Source: Aphrocallistes beatrix
Taxonomy: Eukaryota > Porifera > Hexactinellida > Sceptrulophora > Aphrocallistidae
Direction: 5' to 3'
Length of the DNA: 64,000 bases
Assembly: GCA_963281255.1 (NCBI GenBank)
Contig: OY725497.1
Coordinates: forward strand, 806,001-870,000
In this document: positions 9,356 through 20,592 of the stretch, one piece after another
Position numbering within the stretch: position 1 is the stretch's first letter
Layout of the letters: the number at the start of each line of letters is the position of its first letter
Notes under the pieces: generated by a model
What the model saw: the letters and a program-made list of their open reading frames with translations, nothing else
What the model was told of the DNA's origin: nothing
Databases searched by the model: none
Program-made: the position numbers and the translations under genes

Positions 9356-11238
9356 CAGACGATTGGCTATGACTGTTGGAAACTCAAAAATATTAAAACC
9401 ATACTCCACTATAACTACAGTCAGAATAGAATACAACTACGTATGTGTATGTCTGTATATTTGTATGGGTGTATGGGAGAGGATTCCGACAATAAAAATA
9501 AAATGTTTTGGGTGTAAAAATTCAGGAGCGTAGACACCGGGGGGATGGGGGGCTTCGGCGCCCCCCCTCTCCCATATTTTTTGGTTCGTATAGAGCCCCC
9601 CCCCCCCCCCAGTTTTTAAATCGTATCTACGCTCCTCAAATTACCGTTTCAAGATACAAATTAAGTGATCAGTATTTCTATATTCAAAGACTAAAGTATA
9701 TTTTGCATCTTAGTTGATAAGCTAGCTCTGCTCCTAATTTATCGATCGGGAGCAGAGCAACTTGGTAAGATTATTAACTACGCATTCGTCTACGTAGACT
9801 TACTACGTTGATAGGTCATAGATCTAAAGCAGAAAATAATCAGAGGTTATAATTATTAAAACAACTTTTATAGCTTAAAAGCAATCTGTATTACATGGAT
9901 AGTAGTCGGATTTAAAGAGATATTTCAAGCAGTAATTAAAATTAATACAGTTTGTAGATTCGATATTAATATTTATGGAAAAGATCCAACTAGCCTAATC
10001 AATTGCAAATAGGAAAGAGAACATCATCAGACTCAATTTTTAATTAAATGTACAAGTATCCAGAGATGATGCAAGTATGATACAACCTTTTGGTAGTCAA
10101 TGTTTAAAATGTGGTCAACAAATTATATGATGGAAGGGAAAGAGCAAATTACCCAAAAAAGAATTGTACATATACATCAGTGGTGTAGACAACTATTTCA
10201 TCTCTAGTTAGGCTAGTTAATTTTAACATTAAATGGACATCCAAAGAATATCCCCTCGGGCTCCCCTGGAATGCAGATAGTGATTAAAAAGTAGAACCTA
10301 CGGATGTCAGAATTTGTTTACATGACCATCTGAAGTGACATTTAGGATAAGGTAGATGAGAGCGAACTGCCACAATTAAACAACCTTCTGAATATAAATG
10401 TTCACATCAGAATCAGAATTATATAGCCGAACCGTGGTTGAACGTGTCATCCTGTGGTCTAGTGTGGTATAGTGGTCATTTGGTCATCTGGGAGATGCCC
10501 TTACAGCATGGGACGTGCCCTGCGTCTCTCCGATGCTTATCTCTATGTCTAAAATGTTGATGTTCGCGTGATATTTTTGCGAAGATTATCGGTGCTTATA
10601 TCATATGTATACTTTATAAATACTAGACTATATTTAACGGTTTGATAATGGCTCAAAGACTAATATGGGCAAGAATCCGCAAAGTTCTTTCAAATCCCTA
10701 GATCACTAGCCAGCAGGCATTTAAGGTACAACCACTACAAAGTTGGAATCCAGCAGTTTATGTCAACCACCAGTTCTTAGCACATGAATTAATATACGCA
10801 TTTGTATGCGTATTGTAGTAGTATGAACTTCCGATTTATATTTTTCAGGCAGCACTATCTTTCGACCGATAATTATATCATCCCAAAAAGGTGGAATTAT
10901 TCCAGTCAATGCGATAGATATATAATCTGCGCTATATAAATGTATATTATTATTAAATGTTCCTTATCAGCGATAAAACTCATATAATCTTTTAATTAAA
11001 CACAGAACAATTTCTACTACATATTAGAATATCTGATAACAACAAAAAGGAACTGAGCTAACAATCTAAAGTAGTTAAGTATGTAACAAGCAGTTTACTA
11101 ATAATTAGCAGTATATTCATAGGCAGACAGAGTCAATACGGTACACATAGAGTTTAACATCAATAGAGTGCATTATTTCTAGCTCTAGAGGAGGGTTGGT
11201 AAAATACAAAGCACCACAAGGAAGGCAGTGTCCTTCCA
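9356..11238. other. spacer without recognised gene
   Basis: AT-rich. It contains the GC-rich inverted-repeat element at 9523-9637. A stretch near 10,455-10,545 resembles the first half of a tRNA (GGTCTAGTG) but has no B box and no cloverleaf, so it is not called. Confidence 0.55.
9523..9637. mobile_element. small GC-rich inverted-repeat element with poly(C) tract
   Basis: Ends AGGAGCGTAGACAC and GTATCTACGCTCCT form an inverted repeat. AAATT occurs on both flanks (9518-9522 and 9638-9642) and may be a 5-bp target duplication. Inside are a G-run / TTCG / C-run hairpin and a run of 15 C (9596-9610). It is probably non-autonomous; the superfamily is unclear. Confidence 0.55.
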
Positions 11239-11991
11239 TTATGAGTGGTGGTTAGGTTCAGGATGGTCGATACGATTGTACCCACTCCTCAGCTCTTTAC
11301 TCTGCTGTCTTCTATCGCGGATGTAGGAGATGACGTAAATGATGACTACCAGCAGCAAGAGGAGACCGAGAGCCCCGCCCACAGCAATGGGCACGATCTT
11401 GTCATCAAAGTCAACTGTGCAGGTTCTAGAGGCTCCGTCGAAAGTCCCGTTTACACCTTTAGGATACACTTCAACTTGGAAATGACTCCAACTGACTGAC
11501 ACCATTACATTGTTGTCATTGGTGTGACTAGAAAAGTCGAGTGGACTGTTGCAAAGAAAGGAATTGTTAGCGTTTGCCTCTATGCTAGGATTCCCGAATT
11601 GCTTGATCATGCCTACTAGGGTTACAGTCGTATTTCCGTCTTTGGTCTCAGTGGTAAAAGTCGCATTTATCCACTTCCATTTGCCTTCAGTGTTGTTGAA
11701 AAACATCGTGAATTGGTTAGTTTTGGTCCCGTTCCAGGCAACATTGAAATTGATTAACTCATTGGACCCGTTGATCATAGGCGTTATGCTTCCTGTTACT
11801 ATTATTGGTTCTTCAGACGGTATCTTTAATGTAGTTGATTGGCTTCCTTTTTCGGTTACATCGAACTTTGCTTCAATACTAAGGACAACCACAGTTTTGC
11901 GGTTGTTGATATATCTGAGCGGGTCGGAGGTAGAATATACGCAACAAGAAAGCGAGAGGATGAGTATTGAATGGAGTAGAAACGATGTCAT
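11239..11991 (-). CDS. lysosome-associated membrane glycoprotein (LAMP family)
   Basis: 250 residues from an ATG at 11991. Residues 1-20 are a signal peptide (SFLLHSILILSLSCCVYS). The lumenal domain of about 185 residues is a beta-rich single LAMP domain with seven or so Asn-X-Ser/Thr sites and only two cysteines after the signal peptide (LCNSP, RTCTV), fewer than the four usual per LAMP domain. The juxtamembrane and membrane segment DKIVPIAVGGALGLLLLLVV is the clearest family signature. The cytosolic tail has the GYxxPhi lysosomal sorting signal (SGYNRI), followed unusually by nine more residues (DHPEPNHHS); in typical LAMPs this motif is the C-terminus. It probably coats the lysosomal membrane. 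It is a single exon with a TATA box 57 bases upstream. Confidence 0.9.
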   Translation of the reverse strand: MTSFLLHSILILSLSCCVYSTSDPLRYINNRKTVVVLSIEAKFDVTEKGSQSTTLKIPSEEPIIVTGSITPMINGSNELINFNVAWNGTKTNQFTMFFNNTEGKWKWINATFTTETKDGNTTVTLVGMIKQFGNPSIEANANNSFLCNSPLDFSSHTNDNNVMVSVSWSHFQVEVYPKGVNGTFDGASRTCTVDFDDKIVPIAVGGALGLLLLLVVIIYVISYIRDRRQQSKELRSGYNRIDHPEPNHHS

Positions 11992-12047
11992 TCTGATTGA
12001 AGAGTATATTTTGGTAGCTAAAAACTATTATTTAACATACAAGCTCG

Positions 12048-12055
12048 TATTTATA
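12048..12055 (-). promoter_or_regulatory. TATA box of the LAMP gene
   Basis: TATAAATA on the minus strand, 57 bases before the ATG at 11991. This leaves room for a short leader with transcription starting near 12,020. Confidence 0.6.
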
Positions 12056-13580
12056 GTAAGTAAGTGAGCGCATGAAGGGTCATGGCTGTATAGTCGAATC
12101 TCTCTACTTATTCACCAGTAGAAAGAAGTTACAAGTGGCAATTAGAAAGCTGGGGATTTATTCATTATTTTTTCACGGTTTTTGGTCATTTTTAAGCCTT
12201 GCTACAAAAAAATGATGGATGCAGTACTAAGAGTGAAAAAGTAACAATAGAAAAATAGTCTAAAATAGGCTATTATAGTATAGAGGGAAATAAGTCAGCT
12301 GTATAATGCAGTGTTCACATTATGAGGGCGACAAAAAAGTGACAAGAAACTGATTTCAGCTGTACGATCGATGAAAATTCTAAAGCAATAGTTTAAGTTG
12401 AAAATTAGAGAATTTAATAAAGTGCTTGACTCGAAATATTCTGAGAGAACGCATATGTGACAATAGCTGACCACTGAACCTAGTTTAGGATCCACAAGTA
12501 ATGCAGTTTGTTAGGAAACATCAATAGTTGGTCATGTACAAGTTTTTTAAATGGAATTATTTAAAATCCAAAATCAATAACGATTCATAGGTAGTGTTAG
12601 GAAGATCTCGAATTTACTCGAACATGCTAACAATTAGTAGAGGGAATACGTTCAAGTTCAATTCACACAAAACTAACGTTGTGGACGGCAAACAAATCGT
12701 TTCATGTGGATATTCAGGATGAACTTATGAATTAAATAATCGATATCGTACAATTTCACCAAACAAAATGCACATAACTCCTCTAAATATTTTAGAATAC
12801 ATTTTATATACTGCATTATCATTGCTCCAATCAACCTAGATTGTGATTCAATTCTTGTAGCAATAAGATAATGCATATAAGAATCATGGGAAAACAATGA
12901 TTTGTCTTGTGACTGAATCATTGGAGAAATCTCATTACACAGAAGGATTCCATTAAAAATATTCACTTAAATTCTAATAAATAAGAGTGAGTGGTTACAC
13001 TGAATAGTCACGAGGGAGATATTTGTAAGGATGACACAAATATACGCAAATTTATGTCCAAGAGCCTATCCTAGAAAAATAAAAATACAGTAGAATGCAG
13101 GGTATCTATGTAATAAGATACCTAATATATCTGAAAGACTCAGAGACACGAGTACAGACTTTATAATGATTATACTTTTTGAATGTCCCTTGGTATGCCG
13201 TTGAGATGAGTAATATGGTCTATCTTAAATTTAACCCGGTTAATAGGAGGGATTTTACTCGAGATAAGTTTTAATAATTGAAATTTTGTGTAAATCAAAC
13301 TACTTAATTTAGTTGTTATTATTGATAAATAAGAGAGTTAAAAAATTCCATATACCTCTACTCAGGGTGTCAAGCAGTAATTGTTCTAACATACCTGACT
13401 TTTAAACCTACAATATATCCTAGACAGACATGCAACAGTACCATGTATCCTTTCATCAGTTGATTTCAAACAGTTATAACTATAAATAGCGAGTGAGTCA
13501 CTCATGTGAAAGGTGTTGCATAAAGAAGAGATTCCCTCAAAATTCAAAAAAGATTTTAGAAAAATGTCTTATGGGGGATA

Positions 13581-13729
13581 CAGACTTTTCGTGACAGGGA
13601 CATTTCTTGTCACGAAATGTCCTTGTCACGAAAAGTCTTGTCACGAAATGTCCCTGTCACGAAAAGTCTTGTCACGAATTGTCCGTCGCGAAATGTCTCG
13701 TCACGAAAAGTCCTGTCACGAAAAGTCTG
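13581..13729. mobile_element. TA-flanked MITE made of short tandem units
   Basis: Inverted ends CAGACTTTTCGTGACAG and CTGTCACGAAAAGTCTG flanked by TA (13579-13580 and 13730-13731). Between them is an array of about eight 14-17 bp units alternating TTGTCACGAAAAGTC and TTGTCACGAAATGTCC. The end sequence itself appears to have been amplified internally. Confidence 0.8.
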
Positions 13730-15153
13730 TATCCCGTCTTATGGAACTGCTGATTTTCAAGCCCTTGGTCCTTGGCGCGAGTTTTCCAGGTCGTCTAGAC
13801 TGAATTGAACACTTAGAATTCGACAATTGTGTCGACCGAATTGATTTGAAGCAAATGTATCCCAATTTCTTTCATTACTAAAAAATTAGAATTGACAAAG
13901 TATTTTTTAAAATTGAGGACTATCTAACAAAACTAATGATTTTGTAATGATAACTGACTTCAAATATCTGAAAAATCAAAAAGAAAAACAAAATCTGAAA
14001 CGCGTTATTAACAACGCCTAATTTGAATATTAAACTTACCTACATGAGATAACTAAATTATATTAATATAAGCTAGGTAGATACATAAGATGGAGACACG
14101 TGCAGTGAGTGAAACAGTATTTATTCAGAGTGGAGGCTTCATAGAGATCAGTCCTCTCTTCCAATTGTAAAGGAAGAATATAAATGCTAGAATTGAAAAC
14201 GGAAATGTGTAAAAATTTGGCATAAAGTAAAGGTTACATTGTAAATAAATGACAGAATGGCATGTGAATGTAACAGGTGTAAGTACAGAGTAATATAAGC
14301 AGCGAATTCACATGCTTGTTAGGGTAAAACAAAGAGACAGTATTCTAGCATTAGACAAAAATCATCAACTGATTTACCAATATGAATTATCTGGGATAAG
14401 AAGTAATTATGTTTGTGATAGCCCTTTGGAGTGGAGTACAGGGCAGGGGTGCCCTCTCTCAGGACCCTTGGTCCCCTTGCCCCCCCCCCTTGGGCTCCCC
14501 TTGCCTTCTCTCAAGGATATTTTTAGATGGTGGATATGTTTCTAGTTCCCCCAAGGCAAAACTAGGAGAATAAGTCCAGACCCATTGGGTTATTTGGCCA
14601 AACAGACCTGTGCGCACAAAACATTCCTATTTTCTTGTTTCTCACATAATCCTCAGTCATATTACAGCATGGATCAGGGACGAAACTAGGACCTTTTCAG
14701 GGGGACAGAGGCTGAACTCCACTTGCAGGGGAGGGGCACACAAGCGATCGACGACCAATGGGTGTCTGGGAGGCAAACCGAATGTTTTTTCTTTTACACT
14801 TGTAGATCACTAGAAATTAATTTGGCAGGAGTAAACACTATTTAAACTTTGTAGGTGGTGTTTGAACTAGACTCAAGCGGATATGTCGAATTTAAATATT
14901 CGTTCACGTTAAAAGAGGAAAAATGCAACAATTAATGACATTTTCACGATTTTTTCAAGATATTGACATTAACAAAGAGTATGTACAAATATGAACAAAT
15001 ATCTGACCCCGAGTATATGAATTGTTATGACATCATTAGAAGTCATCTATATGATTAAAATATATAATTAACATCGCATCGGATCTAAACTCAATAATTT
15101 AAATGATTAATAGACTAAGTTTTAAACAAAAGAGTTATAAAGGATTGAAAAAC

Positions 15154-16509
15154 TTATATATCACTCGAAATTCCAGAATAAGTAAGGATTTTATTCGTAG
15201 ACTTAGGCTGAACATCTTGAAAACATTTCCAGAATCGGAGACTATCGTCTGCCCCTAGGGTAGCCACGGTCGTCTGGTCAGGACTGAGTGCGGTGGAGAG
15301 GATGCGGAGTGTGTGTCCGGTTAGCTCTCCAACTTGCTGCAGACTGGGGTAACGCCAGATACTCAACTGGTTCTTTTTATGTCCGTGCGAGGTAGCGATC
15401 TCCCTATACCTCTCTGACCAGACAATCCCGCTTACTTGAGAGCCAGTGTCCTCCTGACTAATACACTTTCCGCTCTGTGCATTCCAGATCCGTAACTGAC
15501 CGTCTGCGGTCCCTCCTCCACTGGCCAGCAGGATGGTGGACCAGGGACACCAGGACAGAGCCTTCACTGCAGCTAGATGCAAGCCAGACGCGTGGAGTGG
15601 TTTCGAAGTGCTGAGCTGCTTCTGATCCCAGATGCAGAGCTGGTTGTCGTTACTCCCCGACGCGAGCAAGCCGCCGTCAGGGGACCATTTGAGCCCGCAG
15701 ACCTCTTCTGAGTGCTTGGTCAAGACGTAGAGGAAGTGATCGGGTATCCGGGGGTCATGGTGTATGATGGCACCGTTCCGAGACCCACTGGTGAGCATGT
15801 GGAAGTTCCAGTCCAGAGCCGCTACTCTGAACGTGTGACCGAGCATGGTACGACACAGCTGCAGAGTGTTTGTGTCCCAAATCTGAACTTCATTCTGAGT
15901 GGTGCCAACGGCCAGGTACTTGGGGGAGGATCGTGCCCATCTCAGGCTACTGGGGTAGTTGTTATTCGGACACTCGAGCAGCTTTGAAATTGCTCCATTC
16001 GAAGCGTTCCAAATGTACACTGCCGAACCTAAGCCTACAGCTACCAGATTGTTCGAGTTCCAGTCCAGGAGATTGAGGTAATAATCATTCAGCACTTCAG
16101 GGGCATCTAAGATACGTACAGGTTCATTAGGAATGTAGCGAGCATGTCGTCTGACTAGCTTAGGAATGACATTTTTCTGATAAGTGAACACGGATAAGTT
16201 GGAAGTTGTACACTCTGGGATCTTGGAATTGTAGCTAAGAATGCGACCTGATTGTTCAGAATTCAACTGCACAGGAACTGCCTCGTTTCCGTCTGCGTTT
16301 GCCATTGAATTGTTGTGCTTAATGATCTGATGATGCGCTAGTTCGGTATCAGTTGTTTGTCTGTTCGGAATATATCTATCTCCTCTCAAGTCTCTACTAA
16401 TTCTAGATGGACTCGGAGTACGTGTTGTTGGGATGGAGGAGCTAGTAGGATGGTTGAACTTAGGTAAGAAGCAGTCGACTTGATTGCGGAAGCAGTTATT
16501 AATTTCCAT
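15154..16509 (-). CDS. CDC20: CDC20, activator of the anaphase-promoting complex
   Basis: 451 residues from ATG 16509, single exon. The N-terminal ~130 residues are disordered with TRTPSPS and a C-box (DRYIPNR, about residues 44-50) that docks on the APC/C. Then comes RILDAPEVLNDYYLNLLDW, the conserved entry to the seven-blade WD40 propeller (about 132-430), with VRWAxx-type, HHHD-like (IIHHDPRIPDH), EEVCGLKWSPDGGLLASG and WCPWSTILLASGGGTADG motifs. The GELTGHTLRILSTALSPD and LRFWKCF blades are closer to CDC20 than to CDH1/FZR1. The C-terminus ends YSGISSDI; the usual Ile-Arg tail that binds APC3 is absent. No KEN box seen. It should drive securin and cyclin destruction at mitosis. Confidence 0.92.
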   Translation of the reverse strand: MEINNCFRNQVDCFLPKFNHPTSSSIPTTRTPSPSRISRDLRGDRYIPNRQTTDTELAHHQIIKHNNSMANADGNEAVPVQLNSEQSGRILSYNSKIPECTTSNLSVFTYQKNVIPKLVRRHARYIPNEPVRILDAPEVLNDYYLNLLDWNSNNLVAVGLGSAVYIWNASNGAISKLLECPNNNYPSSLRWARSSPKYLAVGTTQNEVQIWDTNTLQLCRTMLGHTFRVAALDWNFHMLTSGSRNGAIIHHDPRIPDHFLYVLTKHSEEVCGLKWSPDGGLLASGSNDNQLCIWDQKQLSTSKPLHASGLHLAAVKALSWCPWSTILLASGGGTADGQLRIWNAQSGKCISQEDTGSQVSGIVWSERYREIATSHGHKKNQLSIWRYPSLQQVGELTGHTLRILSTALSPDQTTVATLGADDSLRFWKCFQDVQPKSTNKILTYSGISSDI

Positions 16510-17645
16510 ATATAATTGGTTTCTAGTATGTATATAAAGTATAGGTCTAAATATAGTTACTACGTATATATTATCAAAACAAAACTAATAACTAATCCCT
16601 ACGATATTACAAATTTATAAAATCATAAAACTTGGTTAAAGCATCCATATCAAACATTATCAATAGTTAACTATCTTCCCATTCGAAAGGACTCAGGAGT
16701 ACGGTCTCTTTAATTTAATGCCTGATAGGTGTGTTTGAACGTTGGCAGAGAGTGACACAACATCCAAGTAAACAAATACCCAAAGTAGAATTGAAGAAAT
16801 TTAGTTAGTGATGAACACATTAATTAAAATCGACAGATACAGAATAAGAATCTCTACAAGCAATTATCAATGGGAATCGAAAATGTTTAATTAACGCTTT
16901 TTGTGCGGCTCCTGATGCCCTATGTATGTGCGTATGCATTATTTTCACATCCCTGATGGTGCTTTAATTTCGATTACTAATGTAAATTTACTTGGCTAAA
17001 TATTTGTAAAATTTATAATAAAACACTTAGAAGTGCCCTTAAATAGCCTCTGAAATCACTAAATTTGCCACAAATATAACCTATTGCGCAACCATATGAT
17101 GACTAATCTAATTTTAACAACGGATATGGGTACTTTAACACCATATTTATATATGCTGGCACTAATAATACATTCCGAAGCTCTATTCTGCGTCGTTAAT
17201 TATTTTAGGCAGATCATGTATTAGTTCAACCATCTTCCACCGCATCCCTGGTCCATTTTTGAGATTTAGATGGTAGGCCTTATGTACAGAGGGCTATGGA
17301 ATTACCAATGATAAGATCTGTATAAAATATCGAATTAGCCAGTAAATTTGATCGCTTTATGGTTCGCTGTAGCATTACTAATGCAAAAAGTGAGCTTACT
17401 TTGAAGTCAACCCGGAAAATCTTGAAGAACTTGATAATTCAAAAAAATGTAAAATTTATGTTACCACAAGAGAGAACTCTGATCTAACACGACTACAAAC
17501 AAGCTAGTAAATAAAATGCAAGGGACAATTACAAAAGAACATAATTCTGAAAGATTAGCTTTCTTGAAATAGCTTATGTATGTACAAATCAACTGTGGAT
17601 AGATATATGGGACAATTCAAAAAAAATTAACATACATAGAACTGT
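16510..17645. other. spacer; right part is duplicated 3' flank
   Basis: No gene up to about 17,356. From there to 17,645 the sequence is nearly identical to 20,290-20,592 and represents the 3' untranslated and flanking part of the HOIL-1 tandem duplication. Confidence 0.7.
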
Positions 17646-19586
17646 CTAGTGACAGTTTCGGCACTCCGGACAGCAAGGGGTACGTCCATCAGCTCGACAC
17701 TTACACCCACCAGAGGTGTCTCCCTTACCTTTTGGTCCCCATCTGTACCCCTTCGTGGCCCAGCAAATCTCAGCTTTACAGATAGTACAGCGAATCCAGT
17801 CGCTACCTAATTTCTTCTGAATTATAATGCCACATTTCGGGCATTTCATAGCATCTCCCTCCTTGATCATATCTTCCAAAAATTTCTGCGTTTTTCTTCC
17901 ATTGTCATCATTCTTTGCTTTGCTCACAATCTCTTCTTGGTATTCCTTACAATTCTTTCCGGTATGGATAGCTTTACAAGTAAGGCAGTTCTGTACATTG
18001 CGGACAATTGAAGAAGTTGATATCATCTTCGTACACGCACCAACCTGCGCAATCAGCTGATTTGCAGTGGAATGAATTCTCAATACTTCCTTCGGCCTGA
18101 TTCAGTCCATTTGCTGCCAATGTTTATATTGGTCAGGTGATAACAGCTGTTTCACTTCTCGCTCTGTCACCACACTCTGACACTGATAGGTCTCTCCTTG
18201 GAAGGGACATTTCACTTCGGCTTCTCCAGCATGGATGATGTGCAGAGATAGACAGTCTCTACAAAACGCATGAAGACACTCTCTCAGCCTAACACCGTCT
18301 CCTACATCTACGTCTATTATACAAATGGGACACTCAAACTCCTCATCTACTTCAATTAAGTGTTGATTAGCTGCCTCAATCATTGCCTTGTAGTTCTTCT
18401 CCCGTTCCATCTTCGACCGGATCTCGAGCTGTTCCGCATGTTTCTGCTTATCTATCTCATCTTCATCCAGGTCATATCTGCCATGCCCAACCTTGGGCTT
18501 TCTCGCACTATTAGCTGGCGGTAAGGCTCTATTTTCTCTCTGATTGGGTACCGATAGTCTGATGGGATCGTAAAAAGTTTTCTCGACAGCTGGCGAGTAG
18601 GGAGGGTCTCTTGATTCGTATATGTTAGCATCGGGGTGTACGGTGGGATGGTTGTAAGGATAAGGTTCTGCTGGCTGCTGGCCCTGATTATAATAATTGC
18701 CTCTGTTTGTAGATTGGAGGATACGAGGAGCGGGGAAATCAGATACGTTCTGGTTTGGGTAGTGTCGGTCATTCATATGAGGAGGAGGTAGATTGTACCC
18801 TCCTTCATAATGGGATTGCCGAAATTGAGTACGTTGTTGGAATTCGGAATATCCCGTGTCCCTGTAGCCAGAAAATTGTGCATTTTGAGGTGGAGGGGGT
18901 CTAAAAGGATAATCATCGGGCAGTTTATACCCTCCGTAGTAGCTAGACCCATAGCCATAACCTCCTTGTGAGGGAGATGTTGGGTTGTAACAGGGAGCGG
19001 GAGGGCGAATGCTGTTAGGCGGTGGAGGATCGGAGCAAATGGGAGGGGACAAAAGGGTTGAATCTGGGAGTATGGCATTGAGATAAGGGACGTCAAGACT
19101 TGTTTGTTGAATGGGAGAAACCAAAAGGTTAGAAGGGGTCAATGAGAATATTATGCGACACATATCGTCTATACAATGCTTCAATTGATCAATTTTCAGT
19201 TCTAACTTGACATTAGGAATTTCAACATCCAATTCCATTTTCAATGTTTTAATTGCTTCAGATATTTCAAGTTTAGGCCTTGAGGCAGGATTTAATTTTT
19301 CGAAATGTTTTTCCATTTCTTTTTTATGCTTTTCAATGTCCACAATCGATTTGTGAATATCCTTTTTTTTCTGATCTACTTTATGATTTATTGCATCCCA
19401 AATTGCATCTAATTCTCTTATTATCTCTTTCTCTTTTCGTTCGAGAAGCTTTTTCATCTCATTACTAATACGAATCACCTCCATCTTCTTATCGTCAATG
19501 ACTTCTCTAAAAGTGTTTATTTTGCTCTGGAGTTTATTGTCTACAGCAAATAAACTGATAGGACCAGCTAGATATGATGTTTCCAT
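17646..19586 (-). pseudogene. truncated HOIL-1-like RBR paralogue with new coiled-coil N-terminus
   Basis: The ATG at 19586 opens a 494-codon frame. Residues ~20-150 are a long charged coiled coil, ~160-390 a Pro/Tyr/Gln-rich linker, and RING1 follows (ECPICIIDVDV, RECLHAFCRDC). Compared with the intact copy at 20.6-24.4 kb, one G is missing at about 18,107 (QQMG becomes QMD-stop), so the frame ends just after RING1 at 18,102. A 5-base deletion near 18,003 restores frame, and an open stretch of IBR and RING2 continues to 17,646. In RING2 the catalytic cysteine position reads GSDWIRC instead of GCDWIRC. The NZF finger is absent. It may still make a RING1-only protein, but as an RBR ligase it is dead. 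An assembly error cannot explain two indels plus the Cys-to-Ser change easily. Confidence 0.85.
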
Positions 19587-20592
19587 TATTCCTCTCTATG
19601 ACTAAGGCTATTGCAATAATGAAATCAACATCATACTAAACCGAAGATGACTGGTTAATTCTAAGGCAACAAATATTTTCAAGATTTATGAATGAAATAC
19701 ACGCTACAGTAGACCCTCGATTATCCGAACCTCGATTATCCGAACAGTGTGTTCGAGTACCACTCATTTTATCAAATACTTTCAATCGAATTTGTGAAAA
19801 TAATGTGTCAGGATAACTGAAATAATGTGAGTAGCATTGTCAGTTTGTTTGGCTATACATACGTGTAAGTAGTATTCAAATCATAATACGTTCTTTAATA
19901 ACATCTAAGTTGGTGCATGTGCATTTAAGAGCGTCAAATACGTATTTCGCTTATCCGAACGATTTCACTTATCCGAACACCAATCTTTGAGCTAACAAAC
20001 GGAGGTGTTCGGATAACCGAGGGTGTACTGTATTTCAAAGAATCTCTTCTTAATTTGTACTTGAAAAATGGGAACTAGTGATTGGGTACGATCATAAAAG
20101 ATTTTGACAGAAAAATTAATTTCGATCCATGTGTGAATAATTAAAAATGTAAAACGTGTTAAGAAATTTTAGCCTCGTGACTACCCGGCACCAAAATCGA
20201 ATCACACTGCAAGCACCTTGTCTCCTCGGACGATACTAGGCTGGCACCTATAAGTGCCGGCCGAGCACCTAGATAAACTCCTGGGCCCGCTGTAGCATTA
20301 CAAATGCAAATACCTATGTTTAGAGCTCACATTGAAATAAACTAATGTCAAAATCAACCCGGAAAATCTTGAAGAACTTGATAATTCAAAAAAATGTAAA
20401 ATTTATGTTACCACAAGAGAGAACTCTGATCTAACACGACTACAAACAAGCTAGTAAATAAAATGCAAGGGACAATTACAAAAGAACATAATTCTGAAAG
20501 ATTAGCTTTCTTGAAATAGCTTATGTATGTACAAATCAACTGTGGATAGAGATATGGGACAATTCAAAAAAAATTAACATACATAGAACTGT
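19587..20592. other. spacer between the HOIL-1 copies
   Basis: Contains the pogo/Tigger-like MITE (19,707-20,030) and, from about 20,290, duplicated 3' flank of the upstream gene. A GC-richer segment at 20,180-20,290 with GTGCCGGCCGAGCAC is unique to this position. Confidence 0.6.
19707..20030. mobile_element. pogo/Tigger-like MITE, 324 bp
   Basis: Inverted ends CAGTAGACCCTCGATTATCC and GGATAACCGAGGGTGTACTG, with TA on both sides (19,705-19,706 and 20,031-20,032). The CAGTAGA..TATCCGAAC end is the classic pogo/Tigger type. Subterminal TTATCCGAAC is repeated two to three times inward from each end. No coding capacity. Confidence 0.9.

Larger units (their letters stand above)
11992..15153. other. 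long spacer, LAMP to CDC20
   Basis: No recognised gene apart from the MITE at 13581-13729. Short minus-strand frames (12,295-12,495; 12,673-12,966) are compositional. A C-rich and G-rich patch at 14,430-14,770 includes CTAGTTCCCCC and GACGAAACTAGG, resembling the ends of a decayed hAT-type element, but I could not define borders. Confidence 0.5.

Noticed and set aside
10455..10545. tRNA-like A-box stretch (GGTCTAGTG)
   Set aside because: No B box and no cloverleaf can be drawn. At most it is a decayed tRNA or SINE head.
12295..12966. Two minus-strand frames of 66 and 97 codons
   Set aside because: AT-driven composition, no domain, no signal peptide, and neither is supported by splice or promoter signals.
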